From the NCBI GenBank assembly GCA_003864455.1, contig BGZN01000001.1, forward strand, positions 1 through 49,676: DNA of 49,676 nt. The letters run 5' to 3'. The first letter of the stretch is position 1, and each line of letters opens with the position of its first letter. This document shows, piece by piece, positions 1 through 7,340 of this stretch. The notes under the pieces were generated by a model that searched no databases, was not told where the DNA came from, and worked only from the letters and a program-made list of their open reading frames with translations. This stretch comes from Candidatus Termititenax aidoneus (GTDB taxonomy: Bacteria; Margulisbacteria; Termititenacia; Termititenacales; Termititenacaceae). Position numbers and translations under genes: made by a program.

Positions 1-578
1 TATTAGCAACAGCAAAATATCCACGATTGATAAGTGAAAATTTGTTCAAATATGCTGTTATTCTTTGTAAAAAGCAGGTTTATCGGTACTCCCTAAAAAC
101 AGAGCACTCACATTCATTGCTCCTTAACATAAAAGATTATCAAACGATTAAACAAATAATTCATAAGTTATATCCAGACTACGACAAGTCCTTTGCGAAA
201 ATATATGAGAACAATAACAAATTTGCTGGCGGAAATTTGTTTATTTCAAAATATTCTTTTTTGGAAAAATATTGTGAATGGTTGTTCCCTATCTTGTTTG
301 AAGCCGAAACTAAAATCAATATGTCTGATTATAACGTTTGGCAAATTAGAACCTTAGCTATAGTGAGCGAAGTGTTATTTAATGTATATATTTATCATCA
401 TAAGTTAAAAGTTTTATACAAACCGATTTATTTTATTACAGAAAAAAAACGCAATTACTTTTTTATAGGCTTTGCCCAATTTATGTTCAAGATAGTTAAA
501 AATTTCTTTTTTTATCTGTATATCCGTCCTGGTGATTTATTATCCCAACGGCTTATCAAAATAAATAATCCACAATAA
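1..578 (+). CDS. DUF4422 family protein, 3' part (partial at window edge)
   Basis: The frame is open from position 3 of the window to the stop at 576-578, so the 5' part lies outside. The visible ~190 residues align by eye with the C-terminal two thirds of the complete DUF4422 protein at 4639-5517. Shared stretches include (E/R)YCEWLF(P/S)ILFEAE, a Y-x-x-x-Y-H-H-K segment and a PIYF motif. DUF4422 proteins occur in capsule and exopolysaccharide loci and are thought to act as glycosyltransferases. A TTG at 27 could be read as a start but would remove the N-terminal fold. The gene converges on the GT32 gene, with 24 bp between stops. Paralogy is seen directly; the enzymatic role is inferred from the family. 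Confidence 0.75.
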   Translation, partial: LATAKYPRLISENLFKYAVILCKKQVYRYSLKTEHSHSLLLNIKDYQTIKQIIHKLYPDYDKSFAKIYENNNKFAGGNLFISKYSFLEKYCEWLFPILFEAETKINMSDYNVWQIRTLAIVSEVLFNVYIYHHKLKVLYKPIYFITEKKRNYFFIGFAQFMFKIVKNFFFYLYIRPGDLLSQRLIKINNPQ

Positions 579-602
579 TTACTTCTTAAAAATTTACAAC
601 GT

Positions 603-1418
603 TTAATGCTTATTAGCGATTATATCATTGATAGATGCCAGCGGCTTGCGTCCAGTTAATCTTCTCACCAGATTGTTACGGGCTAATTTTAAATACAGCC
701 GGTACTGCCAGCTCCGCCAGCCATCGTTGCAGCAGTGCACGGCATAGGATTCGGGCGAGGCTTCGGCGCGGTTGGTCGCCAAGACATAGGACGGAAAAAT
801 GACCATATTTTCGGCTAATCTTTGAAAGTCATTTCGGTAGCGGAATCCGTATTTTTGCGCGAGATTGGCATATATGGCCGGAGCTATGGGCTGCATATTG
901 TAAGAACCATCCGGCAAAATAAAATGCTTGCCGGCATACCAATTTAGGCAGTCTTGGAGATAGGGATGCCCGGCCCGACCACCCATAATGGCAGCCTGTA
1001 GAGCAATGCCGGACGCATTATCTCCATCAATAGGAACTTTAGGCGTTCCGTCAGCGTTTAGCCGCGCCAGACTGTTGGCTTTCTTTACCACGTTGGGCGA
1101 ATATTCCACCGCTGTAAAAAAATCATACTTTAAAAATTCAGCAAAAGACTTCCGTACAATTACATCCGTATCTAAATAAATGCCGCCTTCTGTATACAAA
1201 GCATACGCTCGAATATAATCCGCGGCAAAAGCCCATTTTTTGACTGCGCAGGCCTCGCGTACAAAAGCCACAGAATTGGTGTCGAATTTATTTTTATCCC
1301 AAAGGACTAATTTATAATCCGGCATTTTATCCTGCCAGGTCTGCATACATTTCTGTAAAGGCTTGGGTATGGGTTCGCCGCTCAGCCAGCAGTAATGGAT
1401 TGTTTTAGGTATGGTCAT
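603..1418 (-). CDS. GT32-type glycosyltransferase (capsular polysaccharide, DXD sugar-binding region)
   Basis: A 271-residue glycosyltransferase of the Gly_transf_sug (GT32) type. The N-terminus has the IPKTIHYCWLSGEP signature, followed by WDKNKFD, a KWAFAADYIRAYALY helix and the GGIYLDTDV segment with the catalytic DTD near residues 98-100. The family transfers sugars from nucleotide donors during capsule or O-antigen assembly, at the cytoplasmic face. It lies 5 bp after the stop of a close paralogue (1424-2224). The first ~105 residues of the two are nearly the same and the C-terminal halves differ, as expected after tandem duplication and change of acceptor specificity. It is the last gene of the minus-strand polysaccharide cluster. 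Donor and acceptor sugars cannot be read from the sequence. Confidence 0.88.
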   Translation of the reverse strand: MTIPKTIHYCWLSGEPIPKPLQKCMQTWQDKMPDYKLVLWDKNKFDTNSVAFVREACAVKKWAFAADYIRAYALYTEGGIYLDTDVIVRKSFAEFLKYDFFTAVEYSPNVVKKANSLARLNADGTPKVPIDGDNASGIALQAAIMGGRAGHPYLQDCLNWYAGKHFILPDGSYNMQPIAPAIYANLAQKYGFRYRNDFQRLAENMVIFPSYVLATNRAEASPESYAVHCCNDGWRSWQYRLYLKLARNNLVRRLTGRKPLASINDIIANKH

Positions 1419-1423
1419 TATAT

Positions 1424-2224
1424 TTATCCAATAAGTTCTTTTGCTGATGGATAATGTTTTTTGCCAAAAATTTTACGCAGGAAATTATTGGTGGTAAGTT
1501 TAAACAATAACTTTTCCCAAAAATTTCGCTCGACCCAGCTGCCTAAAGTATAATGAATAGCGTAGGCATTTTTGCCGACCAATAATCTGTTTGTGGCAAA
1601 AACAGAAGAAGGGAAAATTACCATATTGCAGTCTAAATATTGTAATTCGTCTTTATAACGGAAGCCGTATTTTAAGGCTATTTTGGCATAAATATCCGGC
1701 GCAAGATATTTAGTATTATAATAAACATCAAAATGATGTGTCTCGTACCAAAGCAGACATTCTTTCAAATAATTATGGCCGGCTATCCCACCCAATATGG
1801 CAGCATTGATACCTATACCGGGCACGCTCAATGTTGCTGCATCCTTTAAGGTTCCGTCTGGCTTTAAAAAAACCTCCGCTTTATATTTTTCGGCTAGGCC
1901 TGGCACATAGTCCACCGCGGAGAAAAAATCATATTTTAAAAATTCAGTGAAGCTTTTTTTTACAATAACATCGGTGTCCAGATAAAGTCCGCCCTCTGTA
2001 TATAAAGCATAGAGGCGGATATAATCCGCGGCAAAAGCCCATTTTTTCACCGCGCAGGCCTCGCGGACAAAAGTCACAGAATTAATATCAAATTTATTTT
2101 TATCCCAAAGAACTAGTTCATAATCCGGCATTTTGTCCCGCCAGGTCTGCAGGCAGCGCAAAACATCTTCCGGCATTGACTCTCCACTTAACCAGCAGTA
2201 ATGAATTTTTTGGGGGATAGGCAT
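1424..2224 (-). CDS. GT32-type glycosyltransferase, paralogue of the next gene
   Basis: A 266-residue protein with the same layout as its neighbour: IPQKIHYCWLSGE at the N-terminus, KWAFAADYIRLYALY, then GGLYLDTDVIVKKSF carrying the DXD metal and nucleotide-sugar site. The C-terminal half, including PDIYAKIALKYGFRY and VIFPSSVFATN, is also recognisably related to the downstream copy. The start lies 14 bp beyond the stop of the toxin remnant at 2238-2318, so the gene may now depend on the antitoxin promoter or on read-through from the polysaccharide operon. It probably adds one sugar to the surface polysaccharide made by this locus. The family call is firm; the specificity is unknown. Confidence 0.88.
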   Translation of the reverse strand: MPIPQKIHYCWLSGESMPEDVLRCLQTWRDKMPDYELVLWDKNKFDINSVTFVREACAVKKWAFAADYIRLYALYTEGGLYLDTDVIVKKSFTEFLKYDFFSAVDYVPGLAEKYKAEVFLKPDGTLKDAATLSVPGIGINAAILGGIAGHNYLKECLLWYETHHFDVYYNTKYLAPDIYAKIALKYGFRYKDELQYLDCNMVIFPSSVFATNRLLVGKNAYAIHYTLGSWVERNFWEKLLFKLTTNNFLRKIFGKKHYPSAKELIG

Positions 2225-2237
2225 TTCCGGTTACCTG

Positions 2238-2318
2238 CTAAAAATAAGAATGCAAATGGTCTTCTGCTGTCTGAACAAGAATATCTTTCGCAGAGTCGAT
2301 AAAAACTTTCCGGCTCAT
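2238..2318 (-). pseudogene. Remnant of a PIN-type toxin gene
   Basis: A 26-codon frame starts with an ATG that overlaps the antitoxin stop as ATGA (2315-2318), the usual coupling in antitoxin-toxin pairs. Its first nine residues, MSRKVFIDS, look like the first strand of a PIN ribonuclease, which carries the first catalytic Asp. A full PIN domain has about 130 residues; here the frame runs straight into AKDILVQTAEDHL and stops, so the core is missing. I read this as an internal deletion joining the start to late toxin sequence. A genuine short peptide is possible but less likely. The PIN call rests on nine residues and the gene layout. Confidence 0.5.
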
Positions 2319-2608
2319 CTGTCTGGTCTCAAAATATAGCGCGCTCGCCCGTCTTCCGCGGCTAATTTGTGTAAGGCAGTTTCTGAAATAATACCACTCC
2401 ATTTAGCCAAAAAAAGCGGCAAATCAAATGTTGTGCCATCTAATTTTTCTGCGGAGTTATCCAATTCATTAGCTTTTTGTTCAAGAGGCTCCAGCGTATT
2501 TACAGGCAATGCAATTAACTCCACCTGTTTATTGTCCAAAATATCCTGCGGCATATCCACAAAGGCTGACAGCTGCGCGGTATCAATGATTTTTCTAACA
2601 GCATTCAT
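2315..2608 (-). CDS. Probable antitoxin (orphaned)
   Basis: A 97-residue protein beginning MNAVRKIIDTAQLSAFVDMP and continuing QVELIALPV. This pattern resembles small antitoxins encoded in front of PIN toxins, where an N-terminal hydrophobic strand ends in an I-x-x-P turn. A clear ribosome site (AGGAG) sits 8 bases before ATG, and an extended -10 promoter lies at 2677-2685, so the gene is transcribed independently inside the polysaccharide cluster. The stop overlaps the toxin remnant by four bases. No helix-turn-helix is obvious. The assignment comes mostly from the gene layout; it could also be an unrelated small protein. Confidence 0.5.
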   Translation of the reverse strand: MNAVRKIIDTAQLSAFVDMPQDILDNKQVELIALPVNTLEPLEQKANELDNSAEKLDGTTFDLPLFLAKWSGIISETALHKLAAEDGRARYILRPDR

Positions 2609-2676
2609 TTAAATTACTCCTATATTGAAAAACAACTCTATTGTTTGTTTAAACACTATTTTCCCCTATTATTTCT

Positions 2677-2685
2677 ATTATAACA
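2677..2685 (-). promoter_or_regulatory. Extended -10 promoter for the antitoxin gene
   Basis: The minus strand reads TGTTATAAT, an extended -10 with a consensus TATAAT hexamer. No good -35 is seen at 16-18 bases. The predicted start of transcription is about 60 bases upstream of the antitoxin ATG at 2608. Confidence 0.55.
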
Positions 2686-2697
2686 CAAATTTCAAAT

Positions 2698-3678
2698 TCA
2701 AAACTCTCGACTAAACAGACACTTCAGCAAAAATTTCCAACCGCATTTTCTAATGTGTCTATGCAAGGGCGTGGTTAAAATTAAATCTTTAGCTTTCATG
2801 TTGGCAATAATAATTTTTAAAAAAGGGGATTTTACTGCGTATTGCCAAAAAAATTCAAAATGTTGGATATAGGCCAACGAATCCCACGGTTTGTAATGAA
2901 TGATCTTAGGATCTTTACCGGCTTCATAGTATTCCTCTTGTAAATATTTCGGCAAATACTTCACAAGCTCAGAAAAAAGAACAGTATAATTATACTTCGC
3001 TGGCAGGAGCAGCGTTTTGTTTTCTGCTATAAAGTTAAGCACATCTTGGTCTACCAAACGCCAAATTTTGGACACGGCTAAAGTTAGTAATTTTTCTATA
3101 GACCAGTCTTCTCTAAATCCGGCTAAATTCCACAATAATACTCCAGCCTGAAAATAATCATCTTTTTGCTGTAAATTAGCTAAAACCTCGTTATAAATTT
3201 TTTTACTCTGATTGTGGGTTTTATTCGGTTTGTAATACCAAGCTGCGCCATGAAATTCTCTTACTGCAGCCAGTAGTTTATCTTGTAAATCTAGATCAAA
3301 AATCTCCGCTACATCAATACGGCAAACCGTATCTCCATCGAAATAAAGCGCTTTATCATAATCGGCTAAAATCCAGGGTAATAACAAACGAAAAAAAGTT
3401 TCCGCTGTATAACAAATTTTGTCTTCCTCTCTAATTTTGAACGCATAACTTTTTAGATATTGTTTTACATCTATAAAACTCAAAGAAAATTGTGGAAAAG
3501 CAACCACTTGATTTAATAGCTTTTCCTGATTTTCTGAAGATAAGTTTTGTTGTAAAATAAAAAAACAATACCGACGCTTTGGACTAGCGTTTTCCATAAT
3601 GGACTGCATTGCCACGGACATGTACGGTACAAATTTGTCATTGGTGGCAAAACAGATTGGTATAGTTTTTTTGCTCAT
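2698..3678 (-). CDS. GT8-family glycosyltransferase (LgtC/GspA-like)
   Basis: A 326-residue retaining glycosyltransferase. The N-terminus (IPICFATNDKFVPYMSVAM) is the GT8 opening, where the sugar nucleotide base binds. AETFFRLLLPWIL and KALYFDGDTVC follow, with the DXD motif as DGD near residues 115-117. Further on come FQAGVLLWNL and a late HYKPWD, which matches the H-x(2-3)-KPW motif of the family. Such enzymes add galactose or glucose to lipopolysaccharide or capsule. A GAGAGGG ribosome site precedes ATG. It lies 29 bp after the FkbM gene in the same direction. All expected family motifs are present, so it should be active; donor and acceptor are unknown. Confidence 0.9.
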   Translation of the reverse strand: MSKKTIPICFATNDKFVPYMSVAMQSIMENASPKRRYCFFILQQNLSSENQEKLLNQVVAFPQFSLSFIDVKQYLKSYAFKIREEDKICYTAETFFRLLLPWILADYDKALYFDGDTVCRIDVAEIFDLDLQDKLLAAVREFHGAAWYYKPNKTHNQSKKIYNEVLANLQQKDDYFQAGVLLWNLAGFREDWSIEKLLTLAVSKIWRLVDQDVLNFIAENKTLLLPAKYNYTVLFSELVKYLPKYLQEEYYEAGKDPKIIHYKPWDSLAYIQHFEFFWQYAVKSPFLKIIIANMKAKDLILTTPLHRHIRKCGWKFLLKCLFSREF

Positions 3679-3707
3679 TTTACCCTCTCAAAACGGCTTC
3701 CGTATTT

Positions 3708-4634
3708 TTAACGAGTGGTTTCCCAATTGCTTGCTCGCAACACTCCTCTGCGCAAAGGATTTTCTCCACCAGAAAAGAATAACATATAACCAGGTGAAAA
3801 TTCTATTTTAAAATTATTTTTGGTCAACAAACTCTGCAATTTCTGCGCGTCATTTTCATTATGATAGGTGCAAAGAACCAATCTTAATTTTTTTTGCTCG
3901 GTCAGAATATTCCGTGCGCCATTTAGCAACGCAACTTCAGCACCTTCAATATCGGCCTTAATGAAATTAATTGTCCGATCTTTGAAAAAATCATCGATAC
4001 TAATTATACCTTCCCCCGTATATGAGGAGACGAATTTGCTGATGGTTTCCACTTTATCCGGCCAAGGAGCAAAGGTTTTGCGCAAAGGTTCCAGCCATTG
4101 GCGTTCACATTCAAATAAATATACTTTTTTGGCTTTTTCTATCACAGACAAAGCAAAAATGCCTTCGGCCGCACCAATATCAGCGACGGTATCTCCTTCT
4201 TGTACGCAAAAGTTCGACGCCTCATAACGATGAGGTGATTTAATATCTTGTTCCAGTAAAAGGCCGTTGTAGTAATGTTGAATATTTCGTTTAGACCAGC
4301 CGCAGGGAAAATATAAACGTTTACCAGCATGCAATACATAGTGTAACCCAGCATCCGTATAAACATTTATAGTATGCCAATCGTATTTTTTTACAAGCTT
4401 ATAAGGAATACAAGGAATATTTCGACTTCGATCATTGTTTAAAAAATCTAAAGCTTCCTTTATTGATTGATCGTCCGGAACATTAATTAACTCTTGCCGA
4501 AGATAATTTATAATTTTTAAGCGTTGTTCTTTTAATGTTTTCAGCTTGCGCAGATAAAATACTTCTGCCCTAATATCTTCCGGCACAAGTTTGTGATAAA
4601 TATTCGTCAGATGTTTTATTATCTTCTTTGTCAT
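3708..4634 (-). CDS. FkbM-family methyltransferase
   Basis: A 308-residue protein with a SAM-binding Rossmann core in its second half. VQEGDTVADIGAAEGIFAL is motif I, KVYLFECE is the acidic end of strand 2, and INFIKADIEGAEVALLNGA is the FkbM signature. The first ~130 residues form an extra domain of unknown role. FkbM enzymes O-methylate sugars or polyketides; in a polysaccharide locus a sugar hydroxyl is the likely target, perhaps as a cap that ends chain growth. It starts 4 bp after the DUF4422 stop, in tight operon spacing. Family assignment is secure; the methylated position is inferred. Confidence 0.88.
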   Translation of the reverse strand: MTKKIIKHLTNIYHKLVPEDIRAEVFYLRKLKTLKEQRLKIINYLRQELINVPDDQSIKEALDFLNNDRSRNIPCIPYKLVKKYDWHTINVYTDAGLHYVLHAGKRLYFPCGWSKRNIQHYYNGLLLEQDIKSPHRYEASNFCVQEGDTVADIGAAEGIFALSVIEKAKKVYLFECERQWLEPLRKTFAPWPDKVETISKFVSSYTGEGIISIDDFFKDRTINFIKADIEGAEVALLNGARNILTEQKKLRLVLCTYHNENDAQKLQSLLTKNNFKIEFSPGYMLFFSGGENPLRRGVLRASNWETTR

Positions 4635-4638
4635 TGTA

Positions 4639-5517
4639 TTACGCTTTCACCCGATTTTTCTTATGCTGCCACCAAATTCGTTCTGGAAACGTCGACAACC
4701 ACCAAGCCAATCTATTTCTAAATCTTATATACAGATATACCCACGTAGAATGTTTAGGCGGTGTACGCAGAAAATAAATAGGTAACCGTTTAATTGTTAT
4801 TTTTGTTTTATGGTGGAAAACGTAAACACTGAGTAAACTTTCTCCCCAATAAGCAAGCACCCTTTCCCTATACTTTAAAGTATTGATGCGGTGTTCTGCT
4901 TCAAACAATATAGAAAACAACCATTCACAGTATCTTATAAAGAAATCGTAAGGCATTAAAAACATATTATAATGCGAAAGACCGTTACTGTGCTCCATAA
5001 CAGACAGCAAAGAAGTTTCGTATTCCGGACACAAATCGCAAATAATTTGCCGCAGAGTAAAATAATCAGAACTATTCAGCATGGAAGAAAAGAACATAAA
5101 ATTACTGCACGGATTACAATCTTCACGCGCCAAAATCACTCGTTTGGAAGACAAAATCGCACTCAATCTATCAGCGTAATCAGACATATTCGGCAGTCCG
5201 TTTACAAACACACCACACCCGTTTAAGTCTCGCCAGAATGCCTGTCCCAAAGCAAAATACCTCCGATAATGACACATTCCCACATACTCCACATCAGGAT
5301 ATAATTTTTTCAGATTTTTCCAGGCCCAATATAACGCGGTCAACTCACAAAAGCTTTTATTTTTCGCGCTGATATTATCACCGGTGTCATCGCCTTGTAT
5401 GCCTAAATCAACATTAGACAAAGCTTTACCGCAATGGATCGGCAAGAAAATATCGTCCTGCGGAAACTCGGCCTGTTTGTACGTGCAAACTAATATTTTT
5501 ATTTTGTTATCTGACAT
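4639..5517 (-). CDS. DUF4422 family capsular polysaccharide protein
   Basis: A complete 292-residue DUF4422 protein. It opens with KIKILVCTYKQ, then GDDTGDNIS, NKSFCELTALYWAWKNL and YVGMCHYRRYF, the typical early blocks of the family. It continues with a basic C-terminus of the kind often found on membrane-associated glycosyltransferases. The start codon lies inside the reading frame of a 3' fragment of glf (5534-5595), so in the ancestral operon glf was followed directly by this gene. It resembles the partial gene at 1-578, which lies in the opposite orientation. It is likely a glycosyltransferase for the surface polysaccharide, inferred from the family and the locus. Confidence 0.85.
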   Translation of the reverse strand: MSDNKIKILVCTYKQAEFPQDDIFLPIHCGKALSNVDLGIQGDDTGDNISAKNKSFCELTALYWAWKNLKKLYPDVEYVGMCHYRRYFALGQAFWRDLNGCGVFVNGLPNMSDYADRLSAILSSKRVILAREDCNPCSNFMFFSSMLNSSDYFTLRQIICDLCPEYETSLLSVMEHSNGLSHYNMFLMPYDFFIRYCEWLFSILFEAEHRINTLKYRERVLAYWGESLLSVYVFHHKTKITIKRLPIYFLRTPPKHSTWVYLYIRFRNRLAWWLSTFPERIWWQHKKNRVKA

Positions 5518-5533
5518 TTTACGTTCTCCAACA

Positions 5534-5594
5534 CCCTCCCCATCACCCTATCCATATCATAATATTTATATTCCGCCAAGCGGCCGCCGAAAAT
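5534..5594 (-). pseudogene. 3' fragment of glf (61-bp duplicate)
   Basis: These 61 bp are identical to 7376-7436 at the end of the complete glf gene. The minus strand encodes IFGGRLAEYKYYDMDRVMGR, the conserved C-terminal end of UDP-galactopyranose mutase. After the repeat the frame runs on as VLENVKCQITK and stops inside the start of the DUF4422 gene, while the complete glf ends with a different tail. The fragment marks the left boundary of an island carrying the ATPase and the MNT/HEPN genes. Confidence 0.85.
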
Positions 5595-5595
5595 T

Positions 5596-5750
5596 TTAAA
5601 CATAACCCAAATTTTCCAATTGCGCCTTTGTAAAATTTAAAACCTCTTTGGCATTTGCCAGAGCTTGCCACAAATCTGTTTCTGTTTTCTGGCTGTATCA
5701 TAGTCAGTTTGAGCAAAACGAATCCACTCTTTAATATCTAGATTGTTCAT
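5596..5750 (-). pseudogene. Broken HEPN-domain gene
   Basis: Starting at ATG 5750, the frame gives MNNLDIKEWIRFAQTDYD, the usual first helix of a HEPN protein, but then shifts and stops early. In the next frame the DNA encodes TDLWQALANAKEVLNFTKAQ and ends NLGYV, which looks like the last helix of the same family. The middle ~70 residues, with the R-x4-H active site, are gone. The start overlaps the end of the MNT gene by 20 bp, as in intact MNT/HEPN pairs. The gene ends one base from the glf fragment. It is almost certainly non-functional. Confidence 0.65.
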
Positions 5751-6066
5751 ATAATACTATTCCTTCGTTTTCAATTAAGTGGGCAAAAGAAGTGCTGCGC
5801 GCCGCGTCTTCTTCAAAACGCGTTTGCTCAAAAGCCAATAGATCCAGCGGACGTTTTTGCACTCCGTATAATTTTTTGCGCAATTCGATCGCAATATCCA
5901 AAGGCCGCCGGTTCGCCTTTGTGGTCAAAGCGCATAAATCAATATCACTATCCGGTGTTTCTTCTCCACGCGCTAGCGAACCAAAAAGAAACACTTTAGA
6001 AACTAGTCCGCTGTCCGAAAATATCTTGATAATTGCCTTTAACTCATCCTTTATTTGATCAGGCAT
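5731..6066 (-). CDS. MNT-type minimal nucleotidyltransferase (MntA-like antitoxin)
   Basis: A 111-residue minimal nucleotidyltransferase. FLFGSLARGEETPDSDIDL carries the GS-x(10)-DxD motif that binds nucleotide and metal, and a later LDLLAFE supplies the third Asp. In MntA/HepT systems this enzyme adds AMP to a tyrosine of the HEPN partner and silences it. Here the partner (5596-5750) is broken, so the gene is probably an orphan antitoxin. A ribosome site (GGAG) and an extended -10 promoter (6102-6110) are present, the latter immediately after the ATPase stop. The catalytic motif is intact, so the protein may still be made. Confidence 0.8.
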   Translation of the reverse strand: MPDQIKDELKAIIKIFSDSGLVSKVFLFGSLARGEETPDSDIDLCALTTKANRRPLDIAIELRKKLYGVQKRPLDLLAFEQTRFEEDAARSTSFAHLIENEGIVLYEQSRY

Positions 6067-6101
6067 TTACAGCGATTCTCCTTTTCTGGTCTTCTAAAAT
6101 T

Positions 6102-6110
6102 ATTATAACA
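6102..6110 (-). promoter_or_regulatory. Extended -10 promoter for the MNT gene
   Basis: The minus strand reads TGTTATAAT, the same nine bases as at five other sites in the window. Predicted transcription starts near 6095, about 30 bases before the MNT start codon. Confidence 0.5.
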
Positions 6111-6113
6111 TAT

Positions 6114-7259
6114 TTAATTTTTAACCAAAAAATCTAGAACATTTTCCGGCGTGATTACGGTGAAATTGCTTTCTCCATATTCTGCCAACCATTCCGTAGG
6201 CGGTTTGTTTCGGGCTTTTTGGGAATTCCATTTCATTTCATAAGCAAAAATTTTTCCGTCTTTTTCTTCCAACAAATCAATTTCCTGTCCGCGCCATGTC
6301 CGCCAAAAATACTGATTGGCGTAAATTTGTTTGTAGTTTCTGGCTTTCATTCTCTCCGCAAGGCAAAAATTTTCCCAAAGTCTGCCCACATCATCGCGTG
6401 TGTTTAAATTGTTAAAATTATTTATAATAGCGTTGCGCACGCCAAGATCGTAAAAAAAATATTTGGCTTTTTTGCTGATTTCCTTGCGCAAGTTGCGGCT
6501 GTAGCCGCGCAATTGAAAAATAATGTAAGTCTTTTCCAGCAAGTCCAAATAACGGCCAACAGTTTTTTTATCAATGCCCAAGTTGCCACCCAGCTCGGAA
6601 AGAGAGACTTCGCCGCCGACTTGAAAGGCCAAAAGCTTTAATAAATCCAGCAGGACTTGGGAGCTCTTAACCTCTTGATACGCCAAAATATCTTTTAATA
6701 ATAGAGAATCAACCAGTTCACGCAAAAAGAATCTTCTGGTTTTGCGGTCAGCGTTATTAATAACATCAGGATATGTTCCAAAAACCAAAAGATTGTCCAA
6801 AAGGTATTTCAAGGTTAATTCTGGATTGGCAGTTTTTTGGCTGTTCAATATTTCCTCCACCGAGAATGGAAAAAGGTAACAAGTGGTCTTGCGTCCAACC
6901 AGCGGCTCGCCGACCTGTCCGTTGATCTCAAAAGCGGATGAGCCTGTGGCGATCACCGCCGTGTCCGGCAGATGGTCGTTTATTAATTTTAAAGACTGCC
7001 CGATATTTTTAATATTTTGGGCTTCATCAATTGCTAAAATATCCGCTTGTCCGACAATTTGTTTTAATTTTTCCAGCGACGGAGTAGAAAATAATTCTTG
7101 AGTATCAACTGAAGTTCCGTCATAAGTCAGAATTTTTTTAGGGCTTTTCTGCAAGAAACTATTCATTAAAGTTGTTTTACCGACCCGGCGAGGCCCCAGC
7201 AGAATTAAAGTTTTGCCAGGTTTAAGATACTGTTTTAAAATTAACATTCTTTGGATCAT
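6114..7259 (-). CDS. AAA-type ATPase with DUF4143 domain
   Basis: A 381-residue protein of the AAA_14/DUF4143 class. Walker A is LLGPRRVGKTTLM near residues 19-31, Walker B is ILAIDEAQN, and ATGSSAFEI is the sensor segment. A winged-helix region follows (LSELGGNLGIDKKTVGRYLD). The C-terminal part has the nuclease-like fold, with GQEIDLLEE and FAYEMKWN in the positions of a PD-(D/E)xK core. The cellular role of these common ATPases is not settled; they are frequent on accessory DNA and often sit near toxin-antitoxin genes. Two tandem palindromes precede it. M1 lies only 6 bases from a -10-like TACAAT, so M1 implies a leaderless message; M5 is the alternative start. Confidence 0.85.
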   Translation of the reverse strand: MIQRMLILKQYLKPGKTLILLGPRRVGKTTLMNSFLQKSPKKILTYDGTSVDTQELFSTPSLEKLKQIVGQADILAIDEAQNIKNIGQSLKLINDHLPDTAVIATGSSAFEINGQVGEPLVGRKTTCYLFPFSVEEILNSQKTANPELTLKYLLDNLLVFGTYPDVINNADRKTRRFFLRELVDSLLLKDILAYQEVKSSQVLLDLLKLLAFQVGGEVSLSELGGNLGIDKKTVGRYLDLLEKTYIIFQLRGYSRNLRKEISKKAKYFFYDLGVRNAIINNFNNLNTRDDVGRLWENFCLAERMKARNYKQIYANQYFWRTWRGQEIDLLEEKDGKIFAYEMKWNSQKARNKPPTEWLAEYGESNFTVITPENVLDFLVKN

Positions 7260-7265
7260 GTTTTT

Positions 7266-7274
7266 ATTGTAACA
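7266..7274 (-). promoter_or_regulatory. Extended -10 promoter for the DUF4143 ATPase
   Basis: The minus strand reads TGTTACAAT. It differs by one base from the TGTTATAAT motif that recurs in the window. The hexamer ends 6 bases before the ATPase ATG, so transcription should begin at or next to the start codon. Confidence 0.4.
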
Positions 7275-7281
7275 TACAATT

Positions 7282-7340
7282 CCCCAAAATACTAGTATTT
7301 CGGGGAGTCAATTCCCCAAAATATACATATTTTGGGGAAT
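7282..7340. promoter_or_regulatory. Two tandem palindromes upstream of the DUF4143 ATPase (operator-like)
   Basis: Palindrome 2 (7311-7340) has 14-bp perfect arms, ATTCCCCAAAATAT and its complement, around AC. Palindrome 1 (7282-7305) has the related arms CCCCAAAATAC/GTATTTCGGGG with one mismatch. Both share CCCCAAAATA. They lie between the glf stop and the -10 of the ATPase, where a repressor would act. They could also form a transcript hairpin at the glf 3' end, but no T run follows on the minus strand. Confidence 0.6.
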
